Source: JBLWXV01 sp048267245
GTDB lineage: Bacteria; Bdellovibrionota; Bacteriovoracia; Bacteriovoracales; Bacteriovoracaceae
Direction: 5' to 3'
DNA: 64,000 nt
NCBI GenBank assembly: GCA_048267245.1
Contig: JBLWXV010000002.1
Location: 620,001-684,000 of the forward strand
The position numbers and the translations under genes were made by a program. Position 1 is the stretch's first letter, and each line of letters starts with the position of its first letter. This document shows positions 51,624 to 59,132 of the stretch, piece by piece. Below the pieces are notes generated by a model. It saw nothing but the letters and a program-made list of their open reading frames with translations. It did no database searches and was not told the origin of the DNA.

Positions 51624-54023
51624 TTATCTTGATAAGTAGCGATTCAGGTCAATGGCGCCAGACTCAATGGGGCGCTGTTCTTGATAGTGCTTATTAAACC
51701 AGCCATGAAATTCCCAAAACTTAGAGTCAAATCTTGAGACTGCGTAGCGCGAAAGAAAAGCCTCATAAAGATCATTCTTCTTAGGTTCGGAAAGAGCACT
51801 GGCCAACTCTGCAGCAGCTTTAGGGATATCACTCTCTTTGATCTCAAGGTAGAGATTTGGGTAGCTGGTTGCGATAGAGGGCAAGAGATTCAGTGAGTCT
51901 GTCTCCGGCCAGAGGCGCTTATCTTCGACAAAGAGCATATTAACGTTGTAGTGCCCACGGTTGAGTATCAGCGAAAGCGCGTAGGAGTCTTCTTCGTTTG
52001 GAGTTTTGACTTTAATAAGCATGGTGTCTGGAAAGTTCTTAGGGAAGGGGCCTCTTGCGGTCAGGAGTGGGGCGAATTTCTGCTTTATTTGTTCATCACT
52101 CTTTAGTTCGCTCTTAAAAAAATCCTGATCCCAGTCATACTTGAGAGCTTGATTCTTTGGTAGACGCTGCTCTTTTATCTGAGAAATCGCAGCTATTTGC
52201 GCCTCTCTGGCATTGAGGTTTTCAGCATATTGAAGTTGGGTGTCTATCTTTGAACCCTGGTAGGTAAATGATCGCTCCATCTTCTTCGTTACCGTTTGCC
52301 CAGTTAATTTGATGAATTCACCGACTAAAGTCTTATCCATTTTTGGTGAGTCCATACTCCAACTCTCACGAGCGCGAGATCTGAGATTCTTTGGGAGGAG
52401 GGTAATAAACATATCTTCCGAGGAGATACGTGACAGTTCCATGTAGAGTCTTGTGTTGAATTGATGTGGAATCGCACCAAAGAGGTCGTATCCGGCCACT
52501 AGGTTGTAGTAGATATCTTCGAAGATCTGATAGTCCATAAGCCAGATGGTCTTAGGGATATCTCCGCGCGCGCCAAAAAGTACATCGGAGCTATCAAAGT
52601 GTCGGTATATTGTGAGAATTGAATTGGGGTTATGTCCGTCGCCGTCCCAGATGCTCTCAAGTGTGAGTGGCTTATTCATACGCTCATAGAGAGACATCTT
52701 AAGACTATGTGCTTGCCAGCGCTTGCGACGAAGATCGTTGAAGATGCCAATATGATCTTTCTTGATCGCTGGTGGCGCCATGAGATTGGCAAAACTATTA
52801 AATTCAGTATCCAGGTTGGCCGACAAATCATACTCAGGGTCAACAAAGATGGTCCAGAAGTGATCATTGATGACATTGAGTGCAGTTTGGCCGCGGCAGA
52901 CTGGGCCCTTCATAAAAGTCATTACAAAGTAGCGAGCATTGTCTAGAAAGAAGCGGTAGCGAGTATTTCTGGGGATAGCTCTGAATGTCACAAAGGCATT
53001 GGCTCCAGCAGCTCCGTAAGCCGGTAGCTCCCGCTGCTCAACTTTCCAATTGCCTTTGATAAATTCATTTTTAAAGCGATTGAGTTCTCGATCACCAAGT
53101 AAAAATACGGTGTGGGTTTTAGAGACGATGCTTTGATTTATCACTTTAAAGCGATAAAAGAATTTTCCTTTGATTGGGTCAAAGGGGCGCCTCGTACCTA
53201 TCTCGCGCGGGGCTCCTTCTTCGTTTTCAGCTCTTACTAATTTGAAAAACTCTTTTGAATCCGAAAAGAAGTTTATGTCGGCAATGAAGAGATGTTCATA
53301 GAGGTACCGGCTTGAAAGGACTGTTTTTGGATCTGCTTTATTAAGTAGAGATTCCCACTCTTTAATACGGGCAACAATTCTCTTTGAGTGAGTTTCAAGA
53401 AAATATCCTTTGACTGCATCACTTGGACCTGGCGAACCTCGTTCGAGCCACTCTTTAAGTGTCGCCTTTTCGCTATCTGTGAGTGTGGGAAGACCATAAG
53501 GCATGGAGAGCTCATGCTTGACCTGCATGATAATCGCTGGAATTGCTCCGGGCTTTAAGCAGGTGCGGCTACTTTCGGCGTGAAACTCGTAGCTCTCATA
53601 GTCAGAGTGTCTGGTCATATTAGTGAGGTTAATAAGAAGAGAATTTTCTTTGTCACCAACTACATCATAGAACCCCTTATCTCTCCACTCTTGAATTGAA
53701 TGAGCATCTACTCCGAGCCTGGTTGGATCGTTTGGTTTGGCCAGGGGAAAGTCGTAGGGATTAACTCTATTGGCCCCGCGTGTGAGACCTTCATAACTTG
53801 TGAGATTGAGCTGGCAGGGTGAATTGTAGCAAGAGTGACAGGCGATACATTTGGCATCAAAGATGGGCTGAACTCTCTTTGTATAGAAGTCTTCCTTGAC
53901 CCAGTGAGGGTGGTTTGTCACTTCCATCTGTGAAAGAGGAGCGGCCTTGCGCCCAGGTTGACAGCCAAGGAGGCAGAGAAGTGTGAGTGCGAGTGTGAAG
54001 AGAAGAGATGAGCGTATAATCAA
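51624..54023 (-). CDS. cti: Fatty acid cis/trans isomerase (cytochrome c type) lipoprotein
   Basis: 799 residues from a TTG start. A lipobox (LLGC, Cys21) precedes a heme c motif Cys59-Ile-Ala-Cys62-His63. The rest matches the Cti family: DFPLAKPNDPTRLGVDAHS, TLKEWLERGSPGP, LYEHLFIADI and LWLMDYQIFEDIYYNLVAGYDLFG. It converts cis fatty acids in phospholipids to trans directly in the membrane, giving fast adaptation to heat or solvents. It lies 57 nt upstream of the ABC exporter genes in the same direction, so it may head the operon. A hairpin covers its start. Confidence 0.9.
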   Translation of the reverse strand: MIIRSSLLFTLALTLLCLLGCQPGRKAAPLSQMEVTNHPHWVKEDFYTKRVQPIFDAKCIACHSCYNSPCQLNLTSYEGLTRGANRVNPYDFPLAKPNDPTRLGVDAHSIQEWRDKGFYDVVGDKENSLLINLTNMTRHSDYESYEFHAESSRTCLKPGAIPAIIMQVKHELSMPYGLPTLTDSEKATLKEWLERGSPGPSDAVKGYFLETHSKRIVARIKEWESLLNKADPKTVLSSRYLYEHLFIADINFFSDSKEFFKLVRAENEEGAPREIGTRRPFDPIKGKFFYRFKVINQSIVSKTHTVFLLGDRELNRFKNEFIKGNWKVEQRELPAYGAAGANAFVTFRAIPRNTRYRFFLDNARYFVMTFMKGPVCRGQTALNVINDHFWTIFVDPEYDLSANLDTEFNSFANLMAPPAIKKDHIGIFNDLRRKRWQAHSLKMSLYERMNKPLTLESIWDGDGHNPNSILTIYRHFDSSDVLFGARGDIPKTIWLMDYQIFEDIYYNLVAGYDLFGAIPHQFNTRLYMELSRISSEDMFITLLPKNLRSRARESWSMDSPKMDKTLVGEFIKLTGQTVTKKMERSFTYQGSKIDTQLQYAENLNAREAQIAAISQIKEQRLPKNQALKYDWDQDFFKSELKSDEQIKQKFAPLLTARGPFPKNFPDTMLIKVKTPNEEDSYALSLILNRGHYNVNMLFVEDKRLWPETDSLNLLPSIATSYPNLYLEIKESDIPKAAAELASALSEPKKNDLYEAFLSRYAVSRFDSKFWEFHGWFNKHYQEQRPIESGAIDLNRYLSR

Positions 54024-54059
54024 AGAATCCTCTTTAGTTGACGTTCTAAAGAGGATTCT
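54024..54059 (-). promoter_or_regulatory. 14-bp perfect hairpin occluding the cti ribosome site
   Basis: Bases 54024-54037 are the exact reverse complement of 54046-54059, with an 8-nt loop. On the minus strand the 3' arm carries AGAGGA, 4 nt before the TTG start of cti. In RNA this would mask the ribosome site. No T-run follows, which argues against a simple terminator of the upstream gene. A thermometer or attenuator is possible. Confidence 0.6.
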
Positions 54060-54080
54060 AGCAATTTTTTTATTAAAGGA

Positions 54081-54587
54081 CTATCTCGCTTTGACGGCGA
54101 AGATCATGCCGTGAAGTTTCGCTCCGAGCCCGTAGACGTCCTTACCAATCATCGCGACCTCAAAGCCAAAGCCATCGCTTGAGGTGACTTCGACGGCAGC
54201 ATCAAAGTCAATTCCTTGATTGATGAGAGTGACCCCGGCGGTAGCGCCAATATCATATTCACCGATGAGACCTTCTGGGCCATCGTAGATGCGAACTTTT
54301 GAGCTGCGAATGCGCATTGATTTAATATAAGCGAGCTCAAAGCCGATGCCCGCACTGTAGAAACGGATTTTGACTGGTCTTCGAATAATTCTACTTCCAC
54401 TTTGACATGTGACTACACCGTTGCCGCGAATGACTTGGGCGCCAATTCCAATGCTAATTGAAAGTCCCTTGGCGTTGCCATCGAGATAACAGCTGTAGGC
54501 TCGATTTTCTGCTTGAGCAGTTTGCGAGAAAATGGCGAGTAATGTGATCGGAAGTAAGAGACGGCAGAGTGTTCGAACTGAATACAT
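54081..54587 (-). CDS. Exported protein of unknown function
   Basis: 168 residues with a signal peptide (cut near TAQAEN). The mature part is Gly-rich and beta-like (SISIGIGAQVIRGNGVVTC), with one Cys pair (YSC, VTC). It could be a beta-barrel-like or lipocalin-like envelope protein. The ribosome site AAAGGGG precedes the ATG. A sigma-54-like element lies about 50 nt upstream. It precedes cti in the same direction. Confidence 0.6.
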   Translation of the reverse strand: MYSVRTLCRLLLPITLLAIFSQTAQAENRAYSCYLDGNAKGLSISIGIGAQVIRGNGVVTCQSGSRIIRRPVKIRFYSAGIGFELAYIKSMRIRSSKVRIYDGPEGLIGEYDIGATAGVTLINQGIDFDAAVEVTSSDGFGFEVAMIGKDVYGLGAKLHGMIFAVKAR

Positions 54588-54637
54588 GATTTTTCCCCTT
54601 TAGAATTTGCATGCTTGTTAAAAGGCAGAGCCATCGA

Positions 54638-54653
54638 TGCGAATAAGATGCCA
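54638..54653 (-). promoter_or_regulatory. Candidate sigma-54 promoter
   Basis: Read on the minus strand: TGGCATCTTATTCGCA. The -24 part is perfect; the -12 is CGC, keeping the key GC. The predicted start is near 54627, 40 nt before the ATG at 54587. Confidence 0.4.
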
Positions 54654-54841
54654 AAAGTTTCAGCAAGTTTTGTGGATAACTCAGGTACTTGATCAAAACT
54701 TGAAAGCTTACTGTCGTGATGTGTCTTTCATTTTGTAAGGAAAATCGTGATGTGTTCTTTATTATCTTACAAACACAGTGTTAGAATAAGACCAATGAAG
54801 TTAAGAACAATGACTCGCAATGCGTGATAAGGATGTTGCCA

Positions 54842-55720
54842 TTGAAGAAATTGACGATTGTCGCCAAGTTATTTTTATTTTGTCTCATAACGCCCACTCT
54901 CGCCGCCCAGTACGTCAAGTATAAGGTCGATGAAATTCAATATGGAACCTCTTTAGGTGGTCGCAAGTTAGTCGCCTATAAACTTAGTGATAAAAAGTTA
55001 ACTCCTCGCTTTGCCGTCATGATCACCGGGGGCGTGCACGGCAATGAGTACATGGGTCTTGTGGCCCAATTTCCGCATGAGTTCGCCAAAATGCAGAGTG
55101 TGAAGAACTATATTGCCATGGGCGGAGTTGTTTACTTCGTTCCCAAAATCAATCCAGACGGTGTGATGGAGGGCGCTCGCGCCAATGGTGAGGGGCTCGA
55201 TCTCAATCGTACATTTCTCAAAGAATACTTTTCTGAAAAAAGAGAATCCGCTGAGCTATCTAGGTGGTTTGAGAAAGAGGCAAGTGAGAAAGGCTTAAAG
55301 CTTGTGATGGCCATGGATTACCACTGTTGTAACGGCTCACTCATCTATCCAGAGATTTCTCCTGACCGCCCAGGAGTTAAGAAAGTTTTCTATGAGCAGT
55401 CATTTGCTAAAATGGCCGAGCTGATGAAGAAGGAAGTGAACGGAGCTTATCGTACAGGTGTTACCAAAGAAATGTTTGGCTATGAAACAAGAGGAACGCT
55501 CAAAGATTATTGGTTTCACCGCTATGGCACTCTCTCTTTTACATTCGAAGGGATTTCTCCACGAGAGGAATCTAAAAACGTTGCCGCTCACTTGAGTTGG
55601 TGGAATCAAATTTTTTCTGAACTTTCAACAATCACTCAGGATAAAATCGCCTACATCTCTCCTGAGTGGGCAACGTTGCCCACCGAGGAGAGTGCTAGGC
55701 GAAGCGCACATTCAGAGTAA
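54842..55720 (+). CDS. M14-family zinc carboxypeptidase, exported
   Basis: About 292 residues from the TTG at 54842, favoured by AAGGA 8 nt upstream; GTG 54824 and ATG 54833 are also in frame. A signal peptide ends near TLAAQ. Zinc site: His66 and Glu69 in GVHGNEY, His161 in DYHCC; substrate residues Asn-Arg in LDLNRTF; and a likely catalytic Glu in FTFEGIS. It should release C-terminal residues or peptidoglycan stem residues. It shares a terminator with the convergent PG-binding gene. Confidence 0.85.
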   Translation: MKKLTIVAKLFLFCLITPTLAAQYVKYKVDEIQYGTSLGGRKLVAYKLSDKKLTPRFAVMITGGVHGNEYMGLVAQFPHEFAKMQSVKNYIAMGGVVYFVPKINPDGVMEGARANGEGLDLNRTFLKEYFSEKRESAELSRWFEKEASEKGLKLVMAMDYHCCNGSLIYPEISPDRPGVKKVFYEQSFAKMAELMKKEVNGAYRTGVTKEMFGYETRGTLKDYWFHRYGTLSFTFEGISPREESKNVAAHLSWWNQIFSELSTITQDKIAYISPEWATLPTEESARRSAHSE

Positions 55721-55736
55721 GAAAGCTTATTCTGAG
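55711..55736. terminator. Bidirectional hairpin between M14 and PG-binding genes
   Basis: CAGAGTAAG pairs with CTTATTCTG with one G-U pair and an AAAG loop. Both stops lie within or next to it. Confidence 0.6.
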
Positions 55737-56161
55737 TACATTGAGTCCGTCTGAACCCCAAGAGCATTAAATGTCTCGGTATTCATACGACCAGTAGATT
55801 CAATTCCTTGGTTAGATTGAAAGTCTTTTAGAGCGCCACTTGTTTTAGGCCCCCAGCGTCCATCGATCTCACCAACGGTGTATCCTCTACTTTCCAATGC
55901 CTCTTGAACTTCACGCACCTTAGTCTGACTTAGCTTGTTTTTCATCTTGTCAGTCCGCTCGCTCATGTCCTTATTCATTCTATCGCGTTTTTGATCCATC
56001 ACTGAACGATCGGAGCGGTTTGGATAAATATTATCCTTGCTGTAATCGTGATTCGTGTTGGCGCTACTAGAACGAGCACTTACGGTAAAGACTGGTGCTG
56101 ATAAACAAGCAATTGCACATAGGGCAGCAGTACTTGAAAGAATTTTCTTTGTAACCTTCAC
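55727..56161 (-). CDS. Exported peptidoglycan-binding (PG_binding_1) protein
   Basis: 144 residues from a GTG with AAGGAGG close upstream. A signal peptide is followed by a charged, helical stretch (40-80) and a PG_binding_1 domain at about 80-140 (VREVQEALESRGYTVGEIDGRWGPKTSGALKDFQSNQGI). It should bind the cell wall without any catalytic domain. A sigma-54-like promoter of high quality lies 44 nt upstream, the best link to the two-component system at 57.7-60.9 kb. Confidence 0.83.
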   Translation of the reverse strand: MKVTKKILSSTAALCAIACLSAPVFTVSARSSSANTNHDYSKDNIYPNRSDRSVMDQKRDRMNKDMSERTDKMKNKLSQTKVREVQEALESRGYTVGEIDGRWGPKTSGALKDFQSNQGIESTGRMNTETFNALGVQTDSMYSE

Positions 56162-56204
56162 TGCTTCCTCCTTGGGTAAGGGTTACTATCTAGTAATCTT
56201 TAGC

Positions 56205-56220
56205 TGCACTTTACATGCCA
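56205..56220 (-). promoter_or_regulatory. Sigma-54 promoter upstream of the PG-binding gene
   Basis: Read on the minus strand: TGGCATGTAAAGTGCA. GG and GC are 12 nt apart, and 12 of 16 bases match the site at 61095. The predicted start is near 56194, giving a 33-nt leader with a strong AAGGAGG. Confidence 0.65.
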
Positions 56221-56314
56221 TGAATATGGGCAATAACGGAGTACTGACTAGCCTACGTCAAAAGAGATGCCCTTCATTCTGAAAGAATTAATTTGAATTT
56301 TTTAATGACTCATC

Positions 56315-57052
56315 TCATTTAAATAAAGTACCTACAAAGTAGGCGAGGGCCGCAGCGATTGCACCTATGGCAAAGGTTTTTAACCCAGAGGAGAGCTTGG
56401 TTTCAGTGGTCCAATTACTCTTCATTGAGCCAATCAGAAAGAAGGCGATACCCGTCAATGTACATGAGAGTGTAAAACTCGGTTTTACGACACCAAGATA
56501 GGGAAGTAGTGGAATGAGACCAAAGATTGAAAACGCGATAAATGTAACGATTCCTGCTTTAATCGCCGAGCGAGTCGCACTTGAGAGTCCGTACTCTTCT
56601 TTTAGCATAAACTCTACCCAGCGATCTTTATCCTTAATATAGAGCTCTACGGATTTCGTTAATAAGTCACCTTGAAAGCCCTTGCTTGCGAGAATTTGTC
56701 GGACTTCTTCTTTTTCGCCGTGTGGGTTATTTTTAATTTGCTCGTACTCAAATTCTTTAATGAGTGCATGCTCTTCGATTTCTGTGCGAGTCCCAAGGTA
56801 ATTGCTCGCGGCCATGGAAAAACCATCTGCAATCAAGTTGGCCATACCGAGAATGAGAATCGTTTTAGATTCTAGATTTGCACCTATCACACCAGAGACC
56901 ACGGCGAATGTTGTGACTGTTCCATCAATTCCGCCATAGACGAAATCTCTCAGATAGCTATGTGTTTGATTTGAATTTAGCCGCTCCTTAATTTTGTCAG
57001 GGTGGTGGCTGTGGTGAAGGTGTGAGGGAAAGCGCTTATTATCTGATGTCAT
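56315..57052 (-). CDS. VIT1/CCC1-family metal transporter
   Basis: 245 residues from the ATG at 57052 (a GTG at 57070 is also in frame). Membrane segments match the family: YLRDFVYGGIDGTVTTFAVVSGVIGA, GMANLIADGFSMAASNYLGT and three C-terminal segments. It would carry Fe2+ or Mn2+ across the inner membrane. The N-terminus is His-rich (HLHHSHHPD). A 16-bp palindrome lies just upstream. Confidence 0.88.
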   Translation of the reverse strand: MTSDNKRFPSHLHHSHHPDKIKERLNSNQTHSYLRDFVYGGIDGTVTTFAVVSGVIGANLESKTILILGMANLIADGFSMAASNYLGTRTEIEEHALIKEFEYEQIKNNPHGEKEEVRQILASKGFQGDLLTKSVELYIKDKDRWVEFMLKEEYGLSSATRSAIKAGIVTFIAFSIFGLIPLLPYLGVVKPSFTLSCTLTGIAFFLIGSMKSNWTTETKLSSGLKTFAIGAIAAALAYFVGTLFK

Positions 57053-57054
57053 GG

Positions 57055-57070
57055 GTGAAGTATACTTCAC
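57055..57070. promoter_or_regulatory. 16-bp perfect palindrome upstream of the VIT gene
   Basis: GTGAAGTATACTTCAC is a perfect 16-bp palindrome two bases before the ATG at 57052. It could be an operator or a short RNA hairpin. Confidence 0.5.
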
Positions 57071-57494
57071 AATGACTAAACGTGAGAAGCTTAGTGTTTG
57101 GCCATGAGGGGCTCATGAGGGGCTAAAGACGCCCGAGAAAGAGATGAATAATAAGCGGACAACTTTCATAGTGACGAGTTCGTTGCGGCCTATATATATA
57201 GCTCTTGGATGAGAGCAATCGATTTCCTAAAAAGTTCATCAATTGGGCGCGTGTCATATTCTCTCCAATCTTTTCGGGGGCGCTGCCAGTGAAGATTTGC
57301 ATCAAACGTGCCAATAAAGCTTACTGTCATTATGATTTTAGTGACTTAAGGCTTGTTGAGATTAAATGAATTTTGAGTAGCTTAGTGTAGTTGTCCACAT
57401 TGAGTTTACTCTCATTGGTCGTAAAGAATGAAAGGTCCTTTCAATATGTAAGTGTTGAGTGCGCTAAGTCTAGGGAAATGAGAGCAACCATGGC
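57071..57494. other. Gene-poor region upstream of the DUF1328 gene
   Basis: The 480-bp space 57071-57549 holds no convincing gene. It contains an 11-bp tandem repeat CATGAGGGGCT (57103-57113 and 57114-57124) and a 15-bp palindrome TGAAAGG-T-CCTTTCA (57429-57443), which lies 50-65 bp upstream of the sigma-54 -24 element, a place typical of activator sites. Confidence 0.5.
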
Positions 57495-57510
57495 CGGCAC
57501 CGGGCCTGCT
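57495..57510 (+). promoter_or_regulatory. Sigma-54 promoter upstream of the DUF1328 gene
   Basis: CGGCACCGGGCCTGCT has GG and GC 12 nt apart, with GGCAC and CTGC. The predicted start is near 57521, 29 nt before the ATG at 57550. Confidence 0.6.
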
Positions 57511-57549
57511 CTTATAGAAATGAGATTGTGACTTAACCAAGGAGGAACA

Positions 57550-57732
57550 ATGCTCTATCTCAGTTTAGTATTTTTTATCATTTCATTGGCAGCAGCGCTC
57601 TTTGGCTTTGGAGGGATAGCAAGTGCCTCAGCAGGAATTGCTCAGATTCTCTTCTTCGTCTTCATTGTGGCCTTTATTGTATCTATGATACTTCACCTGG
57701 CCCAAAGAGTTGATCGCAAGAGCGGGGTTTAG
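57550..57732 (+). CDS. DUF1328 (YtjA-like) small membrane protein
   Basis: 60 residues with two membrane helices (LYLSLVFFIISLAAALFGF and a second to residue 50), AAGGAGG 5 nt before the ATG. The family is induced under stress in enterobacteria; its role is unknown. It is preceded by a sigma-54 promoter and convergent with the response-regulator gene with a 4-nt overlap. Confidence 0.85.
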   Translation: MLYLSLVFFIISLAAALFGFGGIASASAGIAQILFFVFIVAFIVSMILHLAQRVDRKSGV

Positions 57733-59132
57733 GGGAGGTTATACTGTTTGCGTTTACGCCACAGTGTAACGCTCGTAATGCCCAAAATCTCAGCTGCTTT
57801 ATCGTAGTTGGACTCCTGAGAGAGCACATATTTAATGTGCTCTTTCTCGAGTTCTTCCAAGCTGATTAACCTTCTCTCAACAACAGTAGGGTTGTCGTCA
57901 CTAACGCTAGACTTCCCACTTACCTGGCCATCTGAAGATTTTTGCGAGGCAGACTTATAGTTATTAAGAAAGCTCTCTGGCAGGTCCTTCTCACTTAGAT
58001 TTGAACCAGTGGAGAGAAAGCAGAGTCTTTCAATAAGATTTTTTAGCTCTCTCACATTTCCTGGAAAGGTGTAGTTGAGAAGTTTCTCGTTGAGTTCCTG
58101 GTCCATGACAAAATCGTCATCGCGGTTCATTTTTGAGCGCGTCTCATAGAGAAAGCGCTTAATTAAAACGGGGATATCTTCCTTGCGATTTCTAAGCGGC
58201 GGAACTAGACATTCAAACATATTGAGTCTGTAGTAGAGATCTTCCCTAAATGTACCTTCTTGAACCATTTCAGCCAGGTTCTTATTAGTAGCCGCAATAA
58301 TTCTCGTATCAACTTCTATAGGCTTGTTAGAGCCTACTGGCTCAATCACTTTTTCTTGAATAAAGCGAAGTAACTTTGCTTGACCCGCTGGTGGGAGCTC
58401 TCCAATTTCATCGAGAAAGAGTGTGCCACCCTTGGCCTCAAGAATTTTACCGGTCTTATCTTTGTGAGCTCCAGTGAAAGAGCCCTTTTCGTGACCAAAG
58501 AGTTCAGACTCAATCAGATCCTGAGGAAGGTTAGTACAGTGAACCTCCATAAAAGGACCATCGGCACGAGTTGAAAAATTGTGAATAACTTTGGCCAATG
58601 CTGACTTACCAGTACCACTCTCACCCGAAATGAGTACGGTTGCATCTGTTGCAGCAACTCTTCGAACGAAATCCTCTAGGTGCTTCATTGAATGGGAAGA
58701 GAAGCTCTCAAAGTAGGTCGGGCGATTATTTTCTTGGCGCAGCTTTTTATTTTCACGCTTGAGTTCAACAACTCTCGCAACTTTTTTCAGAAGGTATTCG
58801 AGCTGTTCCTTTGAAAACGGTTTAGGAAGATAGTCAAATGCACCCTCCTTAATTACTTGGACTGCATGGTCAAATGAGGCATAGGCAGTCATCATAGCGC
58901 AAAGAGTGTCGTATTTGCGCTTTTGAACTTCGTTAATTAGGTCGATGCCAGTGGCCTCTTCCATTTTAAAGTCTGTCAAAATGAGATCAAAGAGCTCGAT
59001 ATCTAGCAGATCGAGAGCTTCCGCAACGCTTGAAGCTGTTTGAACTTTGTGGCCCAGCTTGCCTAGGCTTATACCAAGAGTGGTTCGAATATTCTTATCG
59101 TCATCAACGAGTAGTATTTTTAATTCAACCAT
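57729..59132 (-). CDS. NtrC-family sigma-54-dependent response regulator
   Basis: 467 residues. Receiver domain (phospho-acceptor Asp54 in LILTDFKM), AAA+ domain from about 145 to 375 with Walker A ISGESGTGKSALAK, the sigma-54 contact loop GSFTGA (GAFTGA class), and a C-terminal Fis-type HTH (NYDKAAEILGITSVTLWRKRKQYN). It should activate sigma-54 promoters when phosphorylated by the kinase upstream. It overlaps the kinase gene by 13 nt. Four sigma-54 sites lie within 3.5 kb. Confidence 0.96.
   Translation of the reverse strand: MVELKILLVDDDKNIRTTLGISLGKLGHKVQTASSVAEALDLLDIELFDLILTDFKMEEATGIDLINEVQKRKYDTLCAMMTAYASFDHAVQVIKEGAFDYLPKPFSKEQLEYLLKKVARVVELKRENKKLRQENNRPTYFESFSSHSMKHLEDFVRRVAATDATVLISGESGTGKSALAKVIHNFSTRADGPFMEVHCTNLPQDLIESELFGHEKGSFTGAHKDKTGKILEAKGGTLFLDEIGELPPAGQAKLLRFIQEKVIEPVGSNKPIEVDTRIIAATNKNLAEMVQEGTFREDLYYRLNMFECLVPPLRNRKEDIPVLIKRFLYETRSKMNRDDDFVMDQELNEKLLNYTFPGNVRELKNLIERLCFLSTGSNLSEKDLPESFLNNYKSASQKSSDGQVSGKSSVSDDNPTVVERRLISLEELEKEHIKYVLSQESNYDKAAEILGITSVTLWRKRKQYNLP

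Noticed and set aside
57094..57112. TGGCC...AAGC upstream of the VIT gene on the minus strand
   Set aside because: The GG and GC elements are 13 nt apart, not 12, so it is not a sigma-54 promoter.
57123..57314. 63-codon minus-strand open frame upstream of the VIT gene
   Set aside because: No ribosome site, no recognisable protein, and low-complexity composition. It is likely chance.
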